Origin: Francisella adeliensis
GTDB taxonomy: Bacteria; Pseudomonadota; Gammaproteobacteria; Francisellales; Francisellaceae
Assembly: GCF_003290445.1 (NCBI RefSeq)
Contig: NZ_CP021781.1
Coordinates: 1,612,001 to 1,676,000, forward strand
DNA: 64,000 nucleotides
Direction: 5' to 3'
Made by a program: the position numbers and the translations under genes
Shown here: one piece after another, positions 8,571 to 17,713 of the stretch
How positions within the stretch are numbered: position 1 is the first letter of the stretch
Layout: every line of letters begins with the position of its first letter
The notes under the pieces: generated by a model
The model's database searches: none
The model's input: the letters and a program-made list of their open reading frames with translations, nothing else
What the model was told of the DNA's origin: nothing

Positions 8571-9695
8571 TCAATTAGCCTTATATTCTCCAAAACCTAG
8601 CTTCCCCTTGGAGATGGTAATTTTTTTAGCTAGCTTTTCTATATTAGAAAGTTCACTTTTATTTATTAAAAGAATACTGTTACCTTCACTCCCCATACGA
8701 CCAGTTCTACCAGCTCTATGTTTGTAATCTTCATATTTGGTTGGTATGTCATAGTTTATAACATAATCAACACCATCAATATCCAATCCCCTAGCAGCAA
8801 CATCAGATGCTACTAAAATCTGTATTTCAGATTTTTTAAATTTACGGATAGTGTTTGCTCTATCAATTTTATTTTGCTCACCGTGTATTGACCCAACACT
8901 AATTTTTGCATTCTCTAGCTTTTTAGTTACGAAATTCACATCATAATTACGATGTAAAAACACTATTGCTCGAGCAGGACTTATCGCATTAGCTAGCGAT
9001 CTTAAAGTCTCATTTTTACGATTACCTTCTGCGATTATATAACTATGAGTTATAGTTTCTTTCTCATCACTATTATCTATAAGCTTTAAGTCTTCGATAA
9101 ATGAATTTGCAACTTCTAAAGCATCGTTTTTGATAGTAGCTGAGCCGAGTATATACTGTAGTTTATTTGACTTTGCTAAGATCTGCTTCAAAGTCTTTAA
9201 GCTGTCATCCTCAAGCATTCTATCAGCTTCATCAATTATGCAATACTTAAAATGATTAGGCTTTAGCTTCTTAATATTTACAAGCTCAAGTATACGACCA
9301 ACAGAGCCTACTACTATTTGTGGTTTCTTTTTAAGTTTTTCTTTTTGACGCTCAATAGATGCTTTACCTATTAAAGCTAAGGATTTAACTCCTATGCTAG
9401 AAAATGTTTCATTTATAAAATTACTGATTTGTATAGCTAGCTCGTGCGTAGGTGTGAAAAATATAACCTGAGTTAGTGCTTGTTTATCTTGATACAGTTT
9501 TTCAATAATCGGTAATAAATATGCCAGTGTTTTACCACTACCTGTGGGGGATTTTAGCCAGATATTTTCACCTTGACTAATACCTTCATAGCTCAAACTT
9601 TGGCAACCTACTAAAGTATTGATATTTTTAGTTGTTAATGCTGAGATTATTTCATCGCTTAAATTAATTTTTTCAAATGACATGATTTTTTTCAT
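8571..9695 (-). CDS. DEAD-box ATP-dependent RNA helicase
   Basis: ATP-driven RNA unwinding, probably in ribosome assembly or RNA decay. The 374-residue protein is a bare helicase core without the long C-terminal tail of CsdA/DeaD. Motifs: Walker A SPTGSGKT (about 49-56), PTHELA, DEAD in IIDEADRML (about 155-158), GSAT where SAT is usual, VFLHRNYD, VASDVAARGLDID and HRAGRTGRMG. I chose the ATG at 9695; a TTG just upstream (9698) and a second ATG at 9680 (starting MSFEKINL) are alternatives, the last fitting the usual family N-terminus well. It could be RhlE-like; the subgroup is uncertain. Confidence 0.88.
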   Translation of the reverse strand: MKKIMSFEKINLSDEIISALTTKNINTLVGCQSLSYEGISQGENIWLKSPTGSGKTLAYLLPIIEKLYQDKQALTQVIFFTPTHELAIQISNFINETFSSIGVKSLALIGKASIERQKEKLKKKPQIVVGSVGRILELVNIKKLKPNHFKYCIIDEADRMLEDDSLKTLKQILAKSNKLQYILGSATIKNDALEVANSFIEDLKLIDNSDEKETITHSYIIAEGNRKNETLRSLANAISPARAIVFLHRNYDVNFVTKKLENAKISVGSIHGEQNKIDRANTIRKFKKSEIQILVASDVAARGLDIDGVDYVINYDIPTKYEDYKHRAGRTGRMGSEGNSILLINKSELSNIEKLAKKITISKGKLGFGEYKAN

Positions 9696-9857
9696 CAAAT
9701 CTTACTTGTAACAACTATGATAGCACACTATGGCTTAACCTATACAGCCATAATATAACTATCCAAATTTAAATCAAATACCCTCTTTTAATAATGACTT
9801 TGGTCAAAAAATCTTTTATTATCTAAGTTATATTAGAATTTATTAGCTAGGTACAAA

Positions 9858-11645
9858 ATGAAAAAAACCTTTACAACTTTAGGGCTTTTAGTTGCAACAA
9901 CTATGGGTATTAGCTACGCTACAGATAACGAAACAAGTAGTGGCTCTAGTTGTCGTTGCTTACCATCTGATTCATGTTGGCCCGACAAAGATAAGTGGCT
10001 ATCTTTAAAAAAATCTTTAAAGGGTGATCTAATTAATCCATCAGCAGCACTAAATAGTTGTAGCACAGATAGTCAAAGTAAAGAATGTAAAAGCGATATT
10101 TCTAAAACTAAAAACCCATTTTATATGCAATCAGCTTCTGGAAGAAGCGAAAATCAGGGCTGGTATAATGCTTGGAAAGATACACCTAGTGCATATGCGG
10201 TAGAAGCTAAAAATACAAACGATGTAGTCAAGGCTGTAAATTTTGCTAGAAAAAATAATCTTCGACTTGTTATCAAAGGTGCAGGTCATGACTACCTAGG
10301 CAGATCAAGTAGTAAAGATGCTTTAATGATATGGACTCATAATATGCGAGACATTTCATATAATGAGCATTTTCATCCTGCGAACTGCTCTAAAGATAAA
10401 GAGTATACAGCTGTAACAGTTGGTGCGGGTACTAGATGGTTAGAAGCATATAACAATGTAACAAATATTCATCACAAATATGTTCAAGGTGGCGGTTGTA
10501 CTACAGTTGGTGCCGCTGGAGGATTCACTCAAGGTGGTGGGTTTGGTAGCTGGACAAAACAGTACGGTACAGGTGCCGCAGGAATCTTACAAGCAGAAGT
10601 AGTAACTGCAGATGGTAAAGTAGTTATTGCTAATGAATGCCAAAACCAAGACTTATTTTGGGCTATAAAAGGTGGCGGTGGCGGTACTTATGGTGTCGTA
10701 ACTAAACTGACTCTTAGAGTACATGATTTACCTAAGCATTTAGGTTTACTTACTGGTGAAATAACTGCAGATAGCAATGATGCCTACAAAAAGTTAATCA
10801 CTAAATTCCTATCTTTTTATAGTAAAAACCTGACTAATCCTAACTGGGGTGAGCAATTCTCTCTTAGAAAAAATAACCACCTAAAAATAGCAATAGTTAC
10901 ACAAGACCTTACGCCTAAGGAAGTTTTAACTGTTTGGAAGCCGTTTATAGAATGGTCTAAAGCTCAATCAGACTTACACACTAATACAAAATATATAGAT
11001 ATTCCACCAACTAAAATTTGGAGCTATGACTACTGGCATAAGAATTATCCAGATATGGTAGTAAAGAATACTGGCCCTGATGCTAGGGATGGTGAGTACT
11101 GGTGGGCATCAAATACTGGTGAAGTATTCTCTTACTGGTATACATATCAGTCATGGTACTTACCTAAGTTTTTATTTGATAAGAAAAATATCGATAAAAC
11201 AGCCGATAGCCTTTATAAAGCTTCAAGACTTGCAAATATGTCTATCAGCTTGAATAAAGGAATGTCTGGTGCTTCTAAAGATGCTACAGAGTTGACTAAG
11301 CAAACTTCTATGAACCCTGAAGTCTTTAATGCTAATGCTCTAGTTATAATGAGTTCTAGTAGTGATGAACCTGTTTTAGGCGACACTAAAATAAGCAAGG
11401 AGAAAAAAGCAGAGGTAGATAATATCTATAAGGCTATGGGTATAATTCAATCTCTAGCTCCGAATGCTGGGAACTATGGTAATGAAGCTGACTACTTTGA
11501 AAAAAATTGGCAAGATCATTTCTGGGGTTCTAATTATAATCGTCTACTGTCAATAAAAAACAAATACGACCCGAACGGTTTGTTCTACTGTCATCACTGT
11601 GTTGGTAGTGAAGAATGGCAAGAAGGTGGGATGTGTAAAAAGTAA
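9858..11645 (+). CDS. Exported FAD-linked oxidase, berberine-bridge-enzyme-like, bicovalent flavin predicted
   Basis: A 595-residue protein with a signal peptide (MKKTFTTLGLLVATTMGISYA). The core is an FAD-binding type 4 (PCMH) fold followed by a substrate domain and the short BBE domain at the C-terminus (NYNRLLSIKNKYDPNGLFYC). Both covalent flavin anchors of the family appear: H144 in KGAGHDYLGRSS and C214 in QGGGCTTVGAAGG. The N-terminal part holds extra cysteines (SSCRCLPSDSC, further Cys around 68-77) and the C-terminus has CHHC, so disulfides in the periplasm are likely. Related enzymes oxidise sugars or alkaloid-like alcohols with O2; the substrate here is unknown. It stands alone between the helicase and a dead transporter. 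Confidence 0.85.
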   Translation: MKKTFTTLGLLVATTMGISYATDNETSSGSSCRCLPSDSCWPDKDKWLSLKKSLKGDLINPSAALNSCSTDSQSKECKSDISKTKNPFYMQSASGRSENQGWYNAWKDTPSAYAVEAKNTNDVVKAVNFARKNNLRLVIKGAGHDYLGRSSSKDALMIWTHNMRDISYNEHFHPANCSKDKEYTAVTVGAGTRWLEAYNNVTNIHHKYVQGGGCTTVGAAGGFTQGGGFGSWTKQYGTGAAGILQAEVVTADGKVVIANECQNQDLFWAIKGGGGGTYGVVTKLTLRVHDLPKHLGLLTGEITADSNDAYKKLITKFLSFYSKNLTNPNWGEQFSLRKNNHLKIAIVTQDLTPKEVLTVWKPFIEWSKAQSDLHTNTKYIDIPPTKIWSYDYWHKNYPDMVVKNTGPDARDGEYWWASNTGEVFSYWYTYQSWYLPKFLFDKKNIDKTADSLYKASRLANMSISLNKGMSGASKDATELTKQTSMNPEVFNANALVIMSSSSDEPVLGDTKISKEKKAEVDNIYKAMGIIQSLAPNAGNYGNEADYFEKNWQDHFWGSNYNRLLSIKNKYDPNGLFYCHHCVGSEEWQEGGMCKK

Positions 11646-11716
11646 ACAAATCACCAACAATCAGCTCTCAGTCAAATTTAATCTTTTAATAATACTGTAT
11701 TTATCAAATCTTTTGT

Positions 11717-11745
11717 TTGACATAACACAATCATCTCTCTAGAAT
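11717..11745 (+). promoter_or_regulatory. Strong sigma-70 type promoter upstream of the broken transporter
   Basis: TTGACA at 11717-11722 and TAGAAT at 11740-11745 are separated by exactly 17 bases. The ATG of the disrupted melB-type gene lies 37 bases further on. The promoter looks intact although its gene is not. Confidence 0.6.
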
Positions 11746-11782
11746 CAAATTATATTAATATATAAGTTCTAAACATCTTCAA

Positions 11783-12071
11783 ATGAAAAATGCTAAATTA
11801 AAAATTTCATACGGCCTTGGAGCCTATGGTAAAGATGCTGGCTGTGCCATTGTCTATATATTCTTGATGTACTACCTTGCTGATGTGGTCGGAGTAAATG
11901 TTGCTTTTTGTCGGTATTTTATTTGTAGTTGCTAGACTCTGGGATGCTATAGTTGATCCGCTTATGGGAATATTAGTTGATAACACTAGTAGTCGTTGGG
12001 GGAAGTTTAAGCCTTGGATAGCTATCGGTACAGTTCTTAATATTCTTGTAGTAATGCTCAATAAAAATTAA
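11783..12071 (+). pseudogene. Remnant of a GPH-family sugar:cation symporter (melibiose carrier type)
   Basis: The ATG at 11783 opens [20 protein letters not shown], the typical first helix of GPH transporters. After about 43 codons the frame breaks at a T5 run (11905-11909); with one T fewer it continues as [19 protein letters not shown] and then [11 protein letters not shown], the diagnostic family motif. The remainder ends in a stop at 12069-12071, so only about 95 of some 450 codons remain. The gene is therefore both frameshifted and truncated. The upstream promoter appears intact. Confidence 0.85.
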
Positions 12072-12115
12072 CCTTTAAATAGAGTGTAACAAATTATGTT
12101 TATAGCTAGTCAGCT

Positions 12116-12406
12116 CTAAATTAAATCCTCAAATTTTGGGTTTTCTTTTTTTACAAGATTTAGTTTTGAATCCATATCTAACTTTTTTAGTACCTTCTCT
12201 CTAGCTATTGCTAGTCGAATATCATCATAACTCTCAAAGTAAACAAGCTTATCTAACTTATGCTTTTTAGTGAAACCTTCAACAAGCTTTTGTTTATGCT
12301 CATGTACTCGTTTTACAATATTTGCTGTTACTCCTACATACACAATATTATTTTTAGTATTTGAAAGGATATAAATATATCCTATTTTATTTTGCTCTTG
12401 GCTCAT
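12116..12406 (-). CDS. GIY-YIG domain protein, UPF0213/YhbQ-like
   Basis: A 96-residue single-domain member of the GIY-YIG nuclease superfamily. The ATG at 12406 is preferred over a TTG at 12472 because the family domain begins right after it. Motifs: YIYILSN and VYVGVT (the GIY and YIG halves), then KRVHEHK, GFTKKH, LVYFE, AREKVLKK and the closing KENPKFEDL. Members are small stand-alone proteins whose cellular role is mostly unassigned; some act on DNA. It is convergent with the melB-type remnant. Confidence 0.85.
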   Translation of the reverse strand: MSQEQNKIGYIYILSNTKNNIVYVGVTANIVKRVHEHKQKLVEGFTKKHKLDKLVYFESYDDIRLAIAREKVLKKLDMDSKLNLVKKENPKFEDLI

Positions 12407-12702
12407 ACGTTGCTCTAGTCTTTTAACTAAAAATAGTAGATTGATTATAGTTGATTTGATAGGTAATGCCAATTTCTGTATAACATCAATATCTCTTCAT
12501 TACCTATTTCATCTGCTTCATCATATTTCCTATATAGCTACTTACCAATTTCTACAATCTATAGAAGAGTCATCAGGTGAGTTTTTTGAAAAAATAGATT
12601 TATAGCTAAAGCTATAGATTTAAAACTATCTTCTTGTAGTACAGCGACATCGCATATTGTAGAGTATCTTAGCGTTAATAAAACTATAACGCAAACAGGC
12701 AC
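12407..12702. other. Gene-free stretch upstream of the GIY-YIG gene
   Basis: No credible full gene. On the minus strand an open stretch of about 45 codons at roughly 12560-12702 reads protein-like (TICDVAVLQEDSFKSIALAI) but has no start context and no family I recognise; it may be a gene remnant. Confidence 0.4.
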
Positions 12703-12746
12703 AAAAAAACCCCATAACCCCGTGTGAAATCAGGATTATGAGGTTT
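12703..12746 (-). terminator. Terminator of the Gly-Cys-Leu tRNA operon
   Basis: On the minus strand, AAACCTCATAATCC (12746-12733) pairs over 14 positions, including two G-U wobbles, with GGGTTATGGGGTTT (12720-12707), followed by a T run. The loop carries TTTCACA, which recurs in the terminator after the other tRNA-Leu. Confidence 0.8.
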
Positions 12747-12752
12747 TAGAGG

Positions 12753-12770
12753 TATACTACAAGTAGTATA
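12753..12770. repeat. Small palindrome in the tRNA-Leu trailer
   Basis: TATACTAC at 12753-12760 is the reverse complement of GTAGTATA at 12763-12770. It sits between the tRNA-Leu 3' end and the terminator. A similar palindrome occupies the same place after tRNA-Leu(CAA). Confidence 0.6.
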
Positions 12771-12772
12771 TA

Positions 12773-12861
12773 TGGTGCCCGGGGCCGGACTCGAACCGGC
12801 ACGAGAGTTAAGTCTCGAGGGATTTTAAGTCCCTTGTGTCTACCAATTTCACCACCCGGGC
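12773..12861 (-). tRNA. leuZ: tRNA-Leu (anticodon UAA)
   Basis: An 89-base class II tRNA including encoded CCA. Acceptor arms GCCCGGG/CCCGGGC pair, the anticodon stem AGGGA/TCCCT encloses CTTAAAA (UAA), there is a long variable arm, and the T arm has GGTTCGAGTCC. It is last in a Gly-Cys-Leu operon with the same order as glyW-cysT-leuZ of E. coli. Confidence 0.95.
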
Positions 12862-12868
12862 TAACGAG

Positions 12869-12942
12869 TGGAGGCTGAGGCCGGAATCGAACCGGCGTCT
12901 AAGGCTTTGCAGGCCTCTGCATAACCATTTTGCTACTCAGCC
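12869..12942 (-). tRNA. cysT: tRNA-Cys (anticodon GCA)
   Basis: A 74-base tRNA with encoded CCA. Acceptor GGCTGAG pairs with CTCAGCC, the anticodon loop contains GCA, and the T loop is GGTTCGATTCC. Second gene of the tRNA operon; 7 bases separate it from tRNA-Leu. Confidence 0.95.
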
Positions 12943-12957
12943 ACTTTAAAATTTGTA

Positions 12958-13032
12958 TGGAGCGGGAAACGAGGCTCGAACTCGCGACCCCAACCTTGGC
13001 AAGGTTGTGCTCTACCACTGAGCTATTCCCGC
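12958..13032 (-). tRNA. glyW: tRNA-Gly (anticodon GCC)
   Basis: A 75-base tRNA with encoded CCA. Acceptor GCGGGAA pairs with TTCCCGC, the anticodon loop contains GCC, and the T loop is AGTTCGAGCCT. First gene of the Gly-Cys-Leu operon. Confidence 0.95.
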
Positions 13033-13045
13033 ATTACAAGGTGAT

Positions 13046-13073
13046 ATATTACATTATTTTATGAAATAGTCAA
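13046..13073 (-). promoter_or_regulatory. Probable promoter of the tRNA-Gly-Cys-Leu operon
   Basis: On the minus strand TTGACT (13073-13068) and TAATAT (13051-13046) are 16 bases apart, 13 bases before the first base of tRNA-Gly. Confidence 0.5.
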
Positions 13074-13132
13074 TAACAAGTGATACTAAATCGTTAGATT
13101 TTATAAGAAAATTTTTTGCACAAGACTAAAAG

Positions 13133-14764
13133 TTATTTATTAACCTCAAAGTCGATCTTGAAAAGCTTCTGAATATTATTTAAAAGCTCAAGGTTATTGT
13201 TTGATTTTAGGTTCACTCTACCACCTTTCATCGGGTTGTTTTTTTGTACACTCTTAGCATCACTAGCTAGCATTGCTAGCAACGCATTTTGATTCATTGG
13301 TTTTTTTGCATTTATGCTTACGGAAATACTCTTAGGGTTTTGTAAAAACATCGCTAATGATGAAAGTGATTTTTGTAAAAACTTATCATCTTGTTGTACT
13401 GCAAATAACTGTAATAATGCACCATAAGAACCTAAAATTTGCTGAGGTGTAGTGTTTGGATCTTTATTTGCCAAACGGGCTACTTTCTCAAGTAGTCCAT
13501 CATTTGAGAAGCTAGCGTTCATTTGAGTTAAACACAACTGATCTTTACAGTTATAAAGGTTTGTAGTGGTTGATGATGGGTCAACGGCAATATATGGTAA
13601 AATTTTAAGTTTACCATCTACAACACCTACTTCGCTAGCACTAAAACTTGCCAAATCATTAGCAGATAACTCTACATCACCAATATATTTAGAGCCATTA
13701 AAATCACGGTTAGAGTCTATAGTAATATTGATTTCATCTTTGCCTAAAAGTGTAAAGAGTTGTTGGATCGTAGCACTACTAGAGAAATAGTTTTTCTTAA
13801 AATCAAAATCAAACTTCATATTACCTTTATCCGATGCTATATAAGCATTATCTAATACTTGATTTTTATTTTCTAAGAGCTCTTTAAGCTTACTATCACT
13901 ATAGTTAATGCCATCTACAACTGCATTGTAGTTAAAGTGGTTATCCGAACCTAATTTTCCAGCTATATCAAGCTTAAGCTCTCCTTTAATTGCACCCATG
14001 CTTGCTTTTATCTGCAGGGCTGGTGTCTTCTTAAAACTCTTGCCTAAATACTCTACTGTAACCTCTTTCAATAATGGTGTGAAATCAGCATCAAACTCAG
14101 CATCTTTAAAAGTTGTATTAGGTATTAAGTTTTGAATACTCGCAAGGAAATCATCATCAACTTTAGTATCTGATAAGTCGATACCAGAAAGCTCTATTCT
14201 ACCTTGAGCTAGCTTTTGCTTGGCATAAGTCGAATCAAAACTCACTGCTAAAGAATCACTACTTGAGTTATAGTTGATCGTGAAATCAGCAATACTTTGA
14301 CCCAGGTTGTTCATAAAGATGCTATAGAAACCTTTATTTTCAGCAAGACTTTTAGTATCAACTTTGCCACTTACAATATTTGTGCTTGCAACTGTCGTAG
14401 CTAAGTTTGATACACTTAAACCACTAACCTTAATACTGAAATCTTTAGTAACTTCACTTCCCACTTTAAGACCATCTAACTCAACCTTATTGATTGAAAT
14501 ATTTGGATTTTTTTCATCAGCACTCATCAGCAATACGTCTTTAGCAATAATCATACCGTTGCTATCTTTATTGATGCTACCAACAGTAACCTGTACCGGG
14601 TATGGAAATAGTGAATCCAAATTTGCAACTAACACGCTTTTAAGCTGATAATTCTCAGCACTCGTCAGTTGAGATGGTACTGCTTTTGACTCAGCATATA
14701 AGTTTGTAGTTGAAAAAGTTGTGATACCAACAGATGCTGCTAAAAGTATTTTTTTAAAATTCAT
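13133..14764 (-). CDS. Exported hypothetical protein, 543 aa
   Basis: I do not recognise a family with certainty. The protein begins with a signal peptide (MNFKKILLAASVGITTFSTTNLYA) and has no further membrane helix. The body is long and rich in alternating polar and hydrophobic residues (for example ISINKVELDGLKVGSEVTKD), the pattern of beta-strand-rich periplasmic proteins. It loosely resembles DUF945/YdgA or AsmA-like envelope proteins, but no diagnostic motif is seen. The start follows AAGAGGA. It is 9 bases downstream of the feoA-like gene on the same strand, so the two are probably one transcript. Confidence 0.75.
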   Translation of the reverse strand: MNFKKILLAASVGITTFSTTNLYAESKAVPSQLTSAENYQLKSVLVANLDSLFPYPVQVTVGSINKDSNGMIIAKDVLLMSADEKNPNISINKVELDGLKVGSEVTKDFSIKVSGLSVSNLATTVASTNIVSGKVDTKSLAENKGFYSIFMNNLGQSIADFTINYNSSSDSLAVSFDSTYAKQKLAQGRIELSGIDLSDTKVDDDFLASIQNLIPNTTFKDAEFDADFTPLLKEVTVEYLGKSFKKTPALQIKASMGAIKGELKLDIAGKLGSDNHFNYNAVVDGINYSDSKLKELLENKNQVLDNAYIASDKGNMKFDFDFKKNYFSSSATIQQLFTLLGKDEINITIDSNRDFNGSKYIGDVELSANDLASFSASEVGVVDGKLKILPYIAVDPSSTTTNLYNCKDQLCLTQMNASFSNDGLLEKVARLANKDPNTTPQQILGSYGALLQLFAVQQDDKFLQKSLSSLAMFLQNPKSISVSINAKKPMNQNALLAMLASDAKSVQKNNPMKGGRVNLKSNNNLELLNNIQKLFKIDFEVNK

Positions 14765-14773
14765 ACAATCCTC

Positions 14774-14998
14774 TTAATTTATTTTTTCTAAATTTAAAAA
14801 CTCTAAATCTTTTTTTCTCAAAGAGAACATTCCACAGTTAGTTTGAAAAGCAATAGGGCCTCCAAAAACTGATTTATTTGTAACAATCATTTCTTGACCT
14901 TCGATCACACCCATAGCAATAATCTTGTCTTTAAACGAATTGGGACAGTTTTCATTAAAGCCTTTAACGATAAACTTATCATTTTTACTAAAAGTCAT
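14774..14998 (-). CDS. feoA: FeoA domain protein
   Basis: A 74-residue SH3-like protein. The family layout is visible: an IIAMGVIEGQEMIV segment (the 'lGl.pG' turn), GGPIAFQTN, and the closing FSLRKKDLEFLNL. FeoA assists the ferrous iron transporter FeoB at the membrane. No feoB lies in this window; the neighbour is the exported 543-residue protein. It could therefore be the FeoB partner encoded apart or a separate FeoA-fold regulator. Confidence 0.75.
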   Translation of the reverse strand: MTFSKNDKFIVKGFNENCPNSFKDKIIAMGVIEGQEMIVTNKSVFGGPIAFQTNCGMFSLRKKDLEFLNLEKIN

Positions 14999-15107
14999 AC
15001 TTATACCTATATATTTTTATCTAACTATTAATTATAATCTTCTCATTAGTATAGCATCAATAGATTAAACACTAAGAATGTTTAATGCTTTTTTACAATA
15101 GATAATT

Positions 15108-15779
15108 ATGAAAGACCTCTCAAGATTTGACACACCCAAAAAAGAACCTGAAATAAAGCAGGAGTTAAAGAAAACTTCGCCAGAATCTAAGAAAAAAAAG
15201 GTAGTAATAGTCGCTATAGTTTGCCTCTTAGCCATAGCTGTCGGCTCTAAACTTGTAAACAAACATCTCAAGAAACTCAAAGCGGAAGAAAAAGCTACTA
15301 TAGAAGAGAATACTCCCAAAGAAGTACTCAAGAAAGAAACATCCAAAGCTGAGCAGAAACCTGATTTCGAAGAGCAAAAGAAAAAAAACAAGATGATTTT
15401 TACATTTTATGATCATCTTAAAAATGAGCAAGTTGAAGTTGATGCTTCACCACAAGCTCAAAGAACTGAATATAAATACACTTATATTTACCAGGTAGCC
15501 TCATTTAGAAATATGAATGAAACTACTTATTATGCTAAAAAAATGAAAGAAGCAGGCCTTGAACCACAATATAAAACTGTTGGAAGTTGGATTAGAATGT
15601 ACATCGGGCCTTATGACAGTAAGAGGGCAATTGCTCCTGATATCATCAAACTACAAAGAATAGGCTTAAATGGTGGTTTCACTCGTGAGATTAGCCGTAC
15701 AAAAATAGAGCCTAAGTCAGAAAAAGATACCAATAAAAAGACTGAAGATAAAAGCGATAAAAAAGACACCAAAGAATAG
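15108..15779 (+). CDS. SPOR domain protein, FtsN-like topology
   Basis: A 223-residue inner-membrane protein with a short cytoplasmic N-terminus, one membrane helix at about 31-49, and a highly charged Lys/Glu linker at 50-95. The SPOR domain spans about 124-195 (YIYQVASFRNMNETTYYAKK and later WIRMYIGPYDSKRAI). SPOR domains bind denuded peptidoglycan glycans at the septum, so a role in division or cell-wall remodelling is likely. The C-terminal 25 residues are Lys/Asp/Glu-rich and probably disordered. It stands alone, convergent with gloB with only 9 bases between stops. Confidence 0.85.
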   Translation: MKDLSRFDTPKKEPEIKQELKKTSPESKKKKVVIVAIVCLLAIAVGSKLVNKHLKKLKAEEKATIEENTPKEVLKKETSKAEQKPDFEEQKKKNKMIFTFYDHLKNEQVEVDASPQAQRTEYKYTYIYQVASFRNMNETTYYAKKMKEAGLEPQYKTVGSWIRMYIGPYDSKRAIAPDIIKLQRIGLNGGFTREISRTKIEPKSEKDTNKKTEDKSDKKDTKE

Positions 15780-15788
15780 ATATAATAA

Positions 15789-16547
15789 CTAAAAACTATT
15801 TTTTAACTCTCTAAGCTTTACAAACATTTCTTCACCAAGCGTATAGTCTGGTAATGCTTTCAAAAGTTTTTTATCATTAATAGATCTGATAAATATATTA
15901 AACTTTGATTCTTCTGCTAGCGTAACTTTCGGCTTATCTTCTGCTGGAAGCTCTGCTACATTTTTACGATAATATTTAAAACCCTCATCATCTGGTAATA
16001 TACTAAGTGCAAAACCCAAATTGCTCTGCCAATAATCATGTGCTGCATAGGGTACTACATTTCCATCAAGATTTACTATTTTGACTAATGACTTATAAAG
16101 ATCTCTAGTATTAGCAGTTGAAGCATGAACACCCCCAACACCTGCGTTAAACAAAGTATCACCACAAAATAATGCTTTTTCACTCTCAAACAAAAAGCTT
16201 ACATGATCTGCTATATGACCAGGTGTATACATAACCTTAAAACTAACAAAGTCTAAATCTATTTCATCACCATCTTTGACATAAAAATCAGGCGCAAAAA
16301 GCTCATTATCTTCATAAGCATAAATATTTACATCAGGAAATTCTTGCTTAAGCTTTTTTACGCCTGCAATATGATCACCATGCTTATGAGTAATTAAAAT
16401 AGCTTCTAATGAAAGATTATTTTCTTTGATAAAATCACTAAACAAACTAGCTTTTAAAGGATCAATAATTATTGCATGCTTGTCATCATATAAGGCATAT
16501 TGATAATTACGTAAACTATTATTAGAAAACCATCTTTTTACTTGCAT
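15789..16547 (-). CDS. gloB: Hydroxyacylglutathione hydrolase (glyoxalase II)
   Basis: Metallo-beta-lactamase-fold thioesterase that splits S-lactoylglutathione to lactate and glutathione, finishing methylglyoxal detoxification. The metal motif is THKHGDH at residues 53-59 (H54, H56, D58, H59), followed by [11 protein letters not shown] and FCGDTLF. The C-terminal glutathione-binding segment ([14 protein letters not shown] and NIFIRS) matches E. coli GloB, and 252 residues is the usual length. It is 8 bases downstream of hemY and so ends the sufE-hem cluster. Confidence 0.9.
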   Translation of the reverse strand: MQVKRWFSNNSLRNYQYALYDDKHAIIIDPLKASLFSDFIKENNLSLEAILITHKHGDHIAGVKKLKQEFPDVNIYAYEDNELFAPDFYVKDGDEIDLDFVSFKVMYTPGHIADHVSFLFESEKALFCGDTLFNAGVGGVHASTANTRDLYKSLVKIVNLDGNVVPYAAHDYWQSNLGFALSILPDDEGFKYYRKNVAELPAEDKPKVTLAEESKFNIFIRSINDKKLLKALPDYTLGEEMFVKLRELKNSF

Positions 16548-16555
16548 AACCCACC

Positions 16556-17713
16556 CTATGTATTTTCGTAAACTAATCTAGTCTCAGATAAATCAATACC
16601 CGGAACACTACCATTTTTGATAAAAAACTTACACAGTATAAGCTTATATTTTTCTAACTGTATTGCAGAAAATGATCCTATCAAATTCAGCTCCACATAA
16701 TCATATATTGCTTTGAATGTTCTATTTTCTGATTTCATCATTGCTAGATCTAATAATGTCAAAACAGCATCTAGATCATTATTTTCAGTACTACAAACTT
16801 TTGAGAAAAGCCTTGGAACCTCTCCACTAAATGCATTTACATATATACTCAACATTTTCGATTCAAAATTATACTCTGCAATGTTTTTCTTAAGAGTCTT
16901 TTGAGCTAATGCTGTCTCTCCAAATTTAATAAGCATCTCGATATAAACTCTTGTAAACAATGGGCGTTCATCTGTTTTGTCGTAAATTACCATAGCTTGG
17001 GCAGCTGTCTTAGTGTGCTTAAGAGCCAGCACGATTAATCTTTTCTCATTTTCAAGCTTTAAGTGTTGATCATGTTTTTCAAGCAGCTCAAAAGCAAACT
17101 CTCCATCATCTTCAGCTAATGCAATTTTTCCAGCTAAGTTTACAATATTAGGTTTCAACTTAATGTTTTTATCCATTAACAATAGTCTAACCTCAGCTAA
17201 CGCATCAGAAGTTTTTTCAACCAAATACAACTTATAAACACGAAAATACTTATATATATCAGAAGTCTTGCTTATCTGCCTTAAAGAATTTTCAAGCTGT
17301 CTTAGATCTTTCTGCTTAATAACTAGCATCATCTTTCTAAATAAAATAAAATCTATAACATATGCTGGTGTAAGTTTTATTATTTTGCTTATACTTATCC
17401 TTTTTAAAATTTTATTTTGGTCTAGTGCTATATCAGCAACAAGATCAACAAACTTTTCTTGCTTACTTACATTAACAAGCTCTAATAACCAGCTGAACAA
17501 TAAGTATGGGAAACTAATTACTAATTTCAGTATTCTATAACCAAATACACTTAAAAAACATAATATAGCTACTATAAACACAAAAGCAACAAGATTCATA
17601 CGGATTGCTTTATCTGCTACAACAACCATGATATAGCCATGATATTGACTAGCCCATATACCCATAAGTGTCGCTATTGCAACTATAACTACAAGCTTAA
17701 GAATTTTTACCAT
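16556..17713 (-). CDS. hemY: HemY-like heme biosynthesis-associated membrane protein
   Basis: A 385-residue protein with two N-terminal membrane helices (about 3-22 and 39-62) and a helical, TPR-like remainder. It follows hemX and hemD as in other proteobacteria; this HemY is the HemY_N/TPR protein, not the protoporphyrinogen oxidase of the same name. I chose the ATG at 17713, with AAGGAA 8 bases upstream, over a GTG 6 bases earlier. Its 5' end overlaps hemX by 17 bases, indicating translational coupling. Its biochemical role in the heme pathway is not established. Confidence 0.85.
   Translation of the reverse strand: MVKILKLVVIVAIATLMGIWASQYHGYIMVVVADKAIRMNLVAFVFIVAILCFLSVFGYRILKLVISFPYLLFSWLLELVNVSKQEKFVDLVADIALDQNKILKRISISKIIKLTPAYVIDFILFRKMMLVIKQKDLRQLENSLRQISKTSDIYKYFRVYKLYLVEKTSDALAEVRLLLMDKNIKLKPNIVNLAGKIALAEDDGEFAFELLEKHDQHLKLENEKRLIVLALKHTKTAAQAMVIYDKTDERPLFTRVYIEMLIKFGETALAQKTLKKNIAEYNFESKMLSIYVNAFSGEVPRLFSKVCSTENNDLDAVLTLLDLAMMKSENRTFKAIYDYVELNLIGSFSAIQLEKYKLILCKFFIKNGSVPGIDLSETRLVYENT

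Noticed and set aside
15065-15431. Phe/Ser-rich minus-strand ORFs opposite the SPOR gene
   Set aside because: They mirror Lys/Glu codons of the real gene and have no ribosome site or domain.
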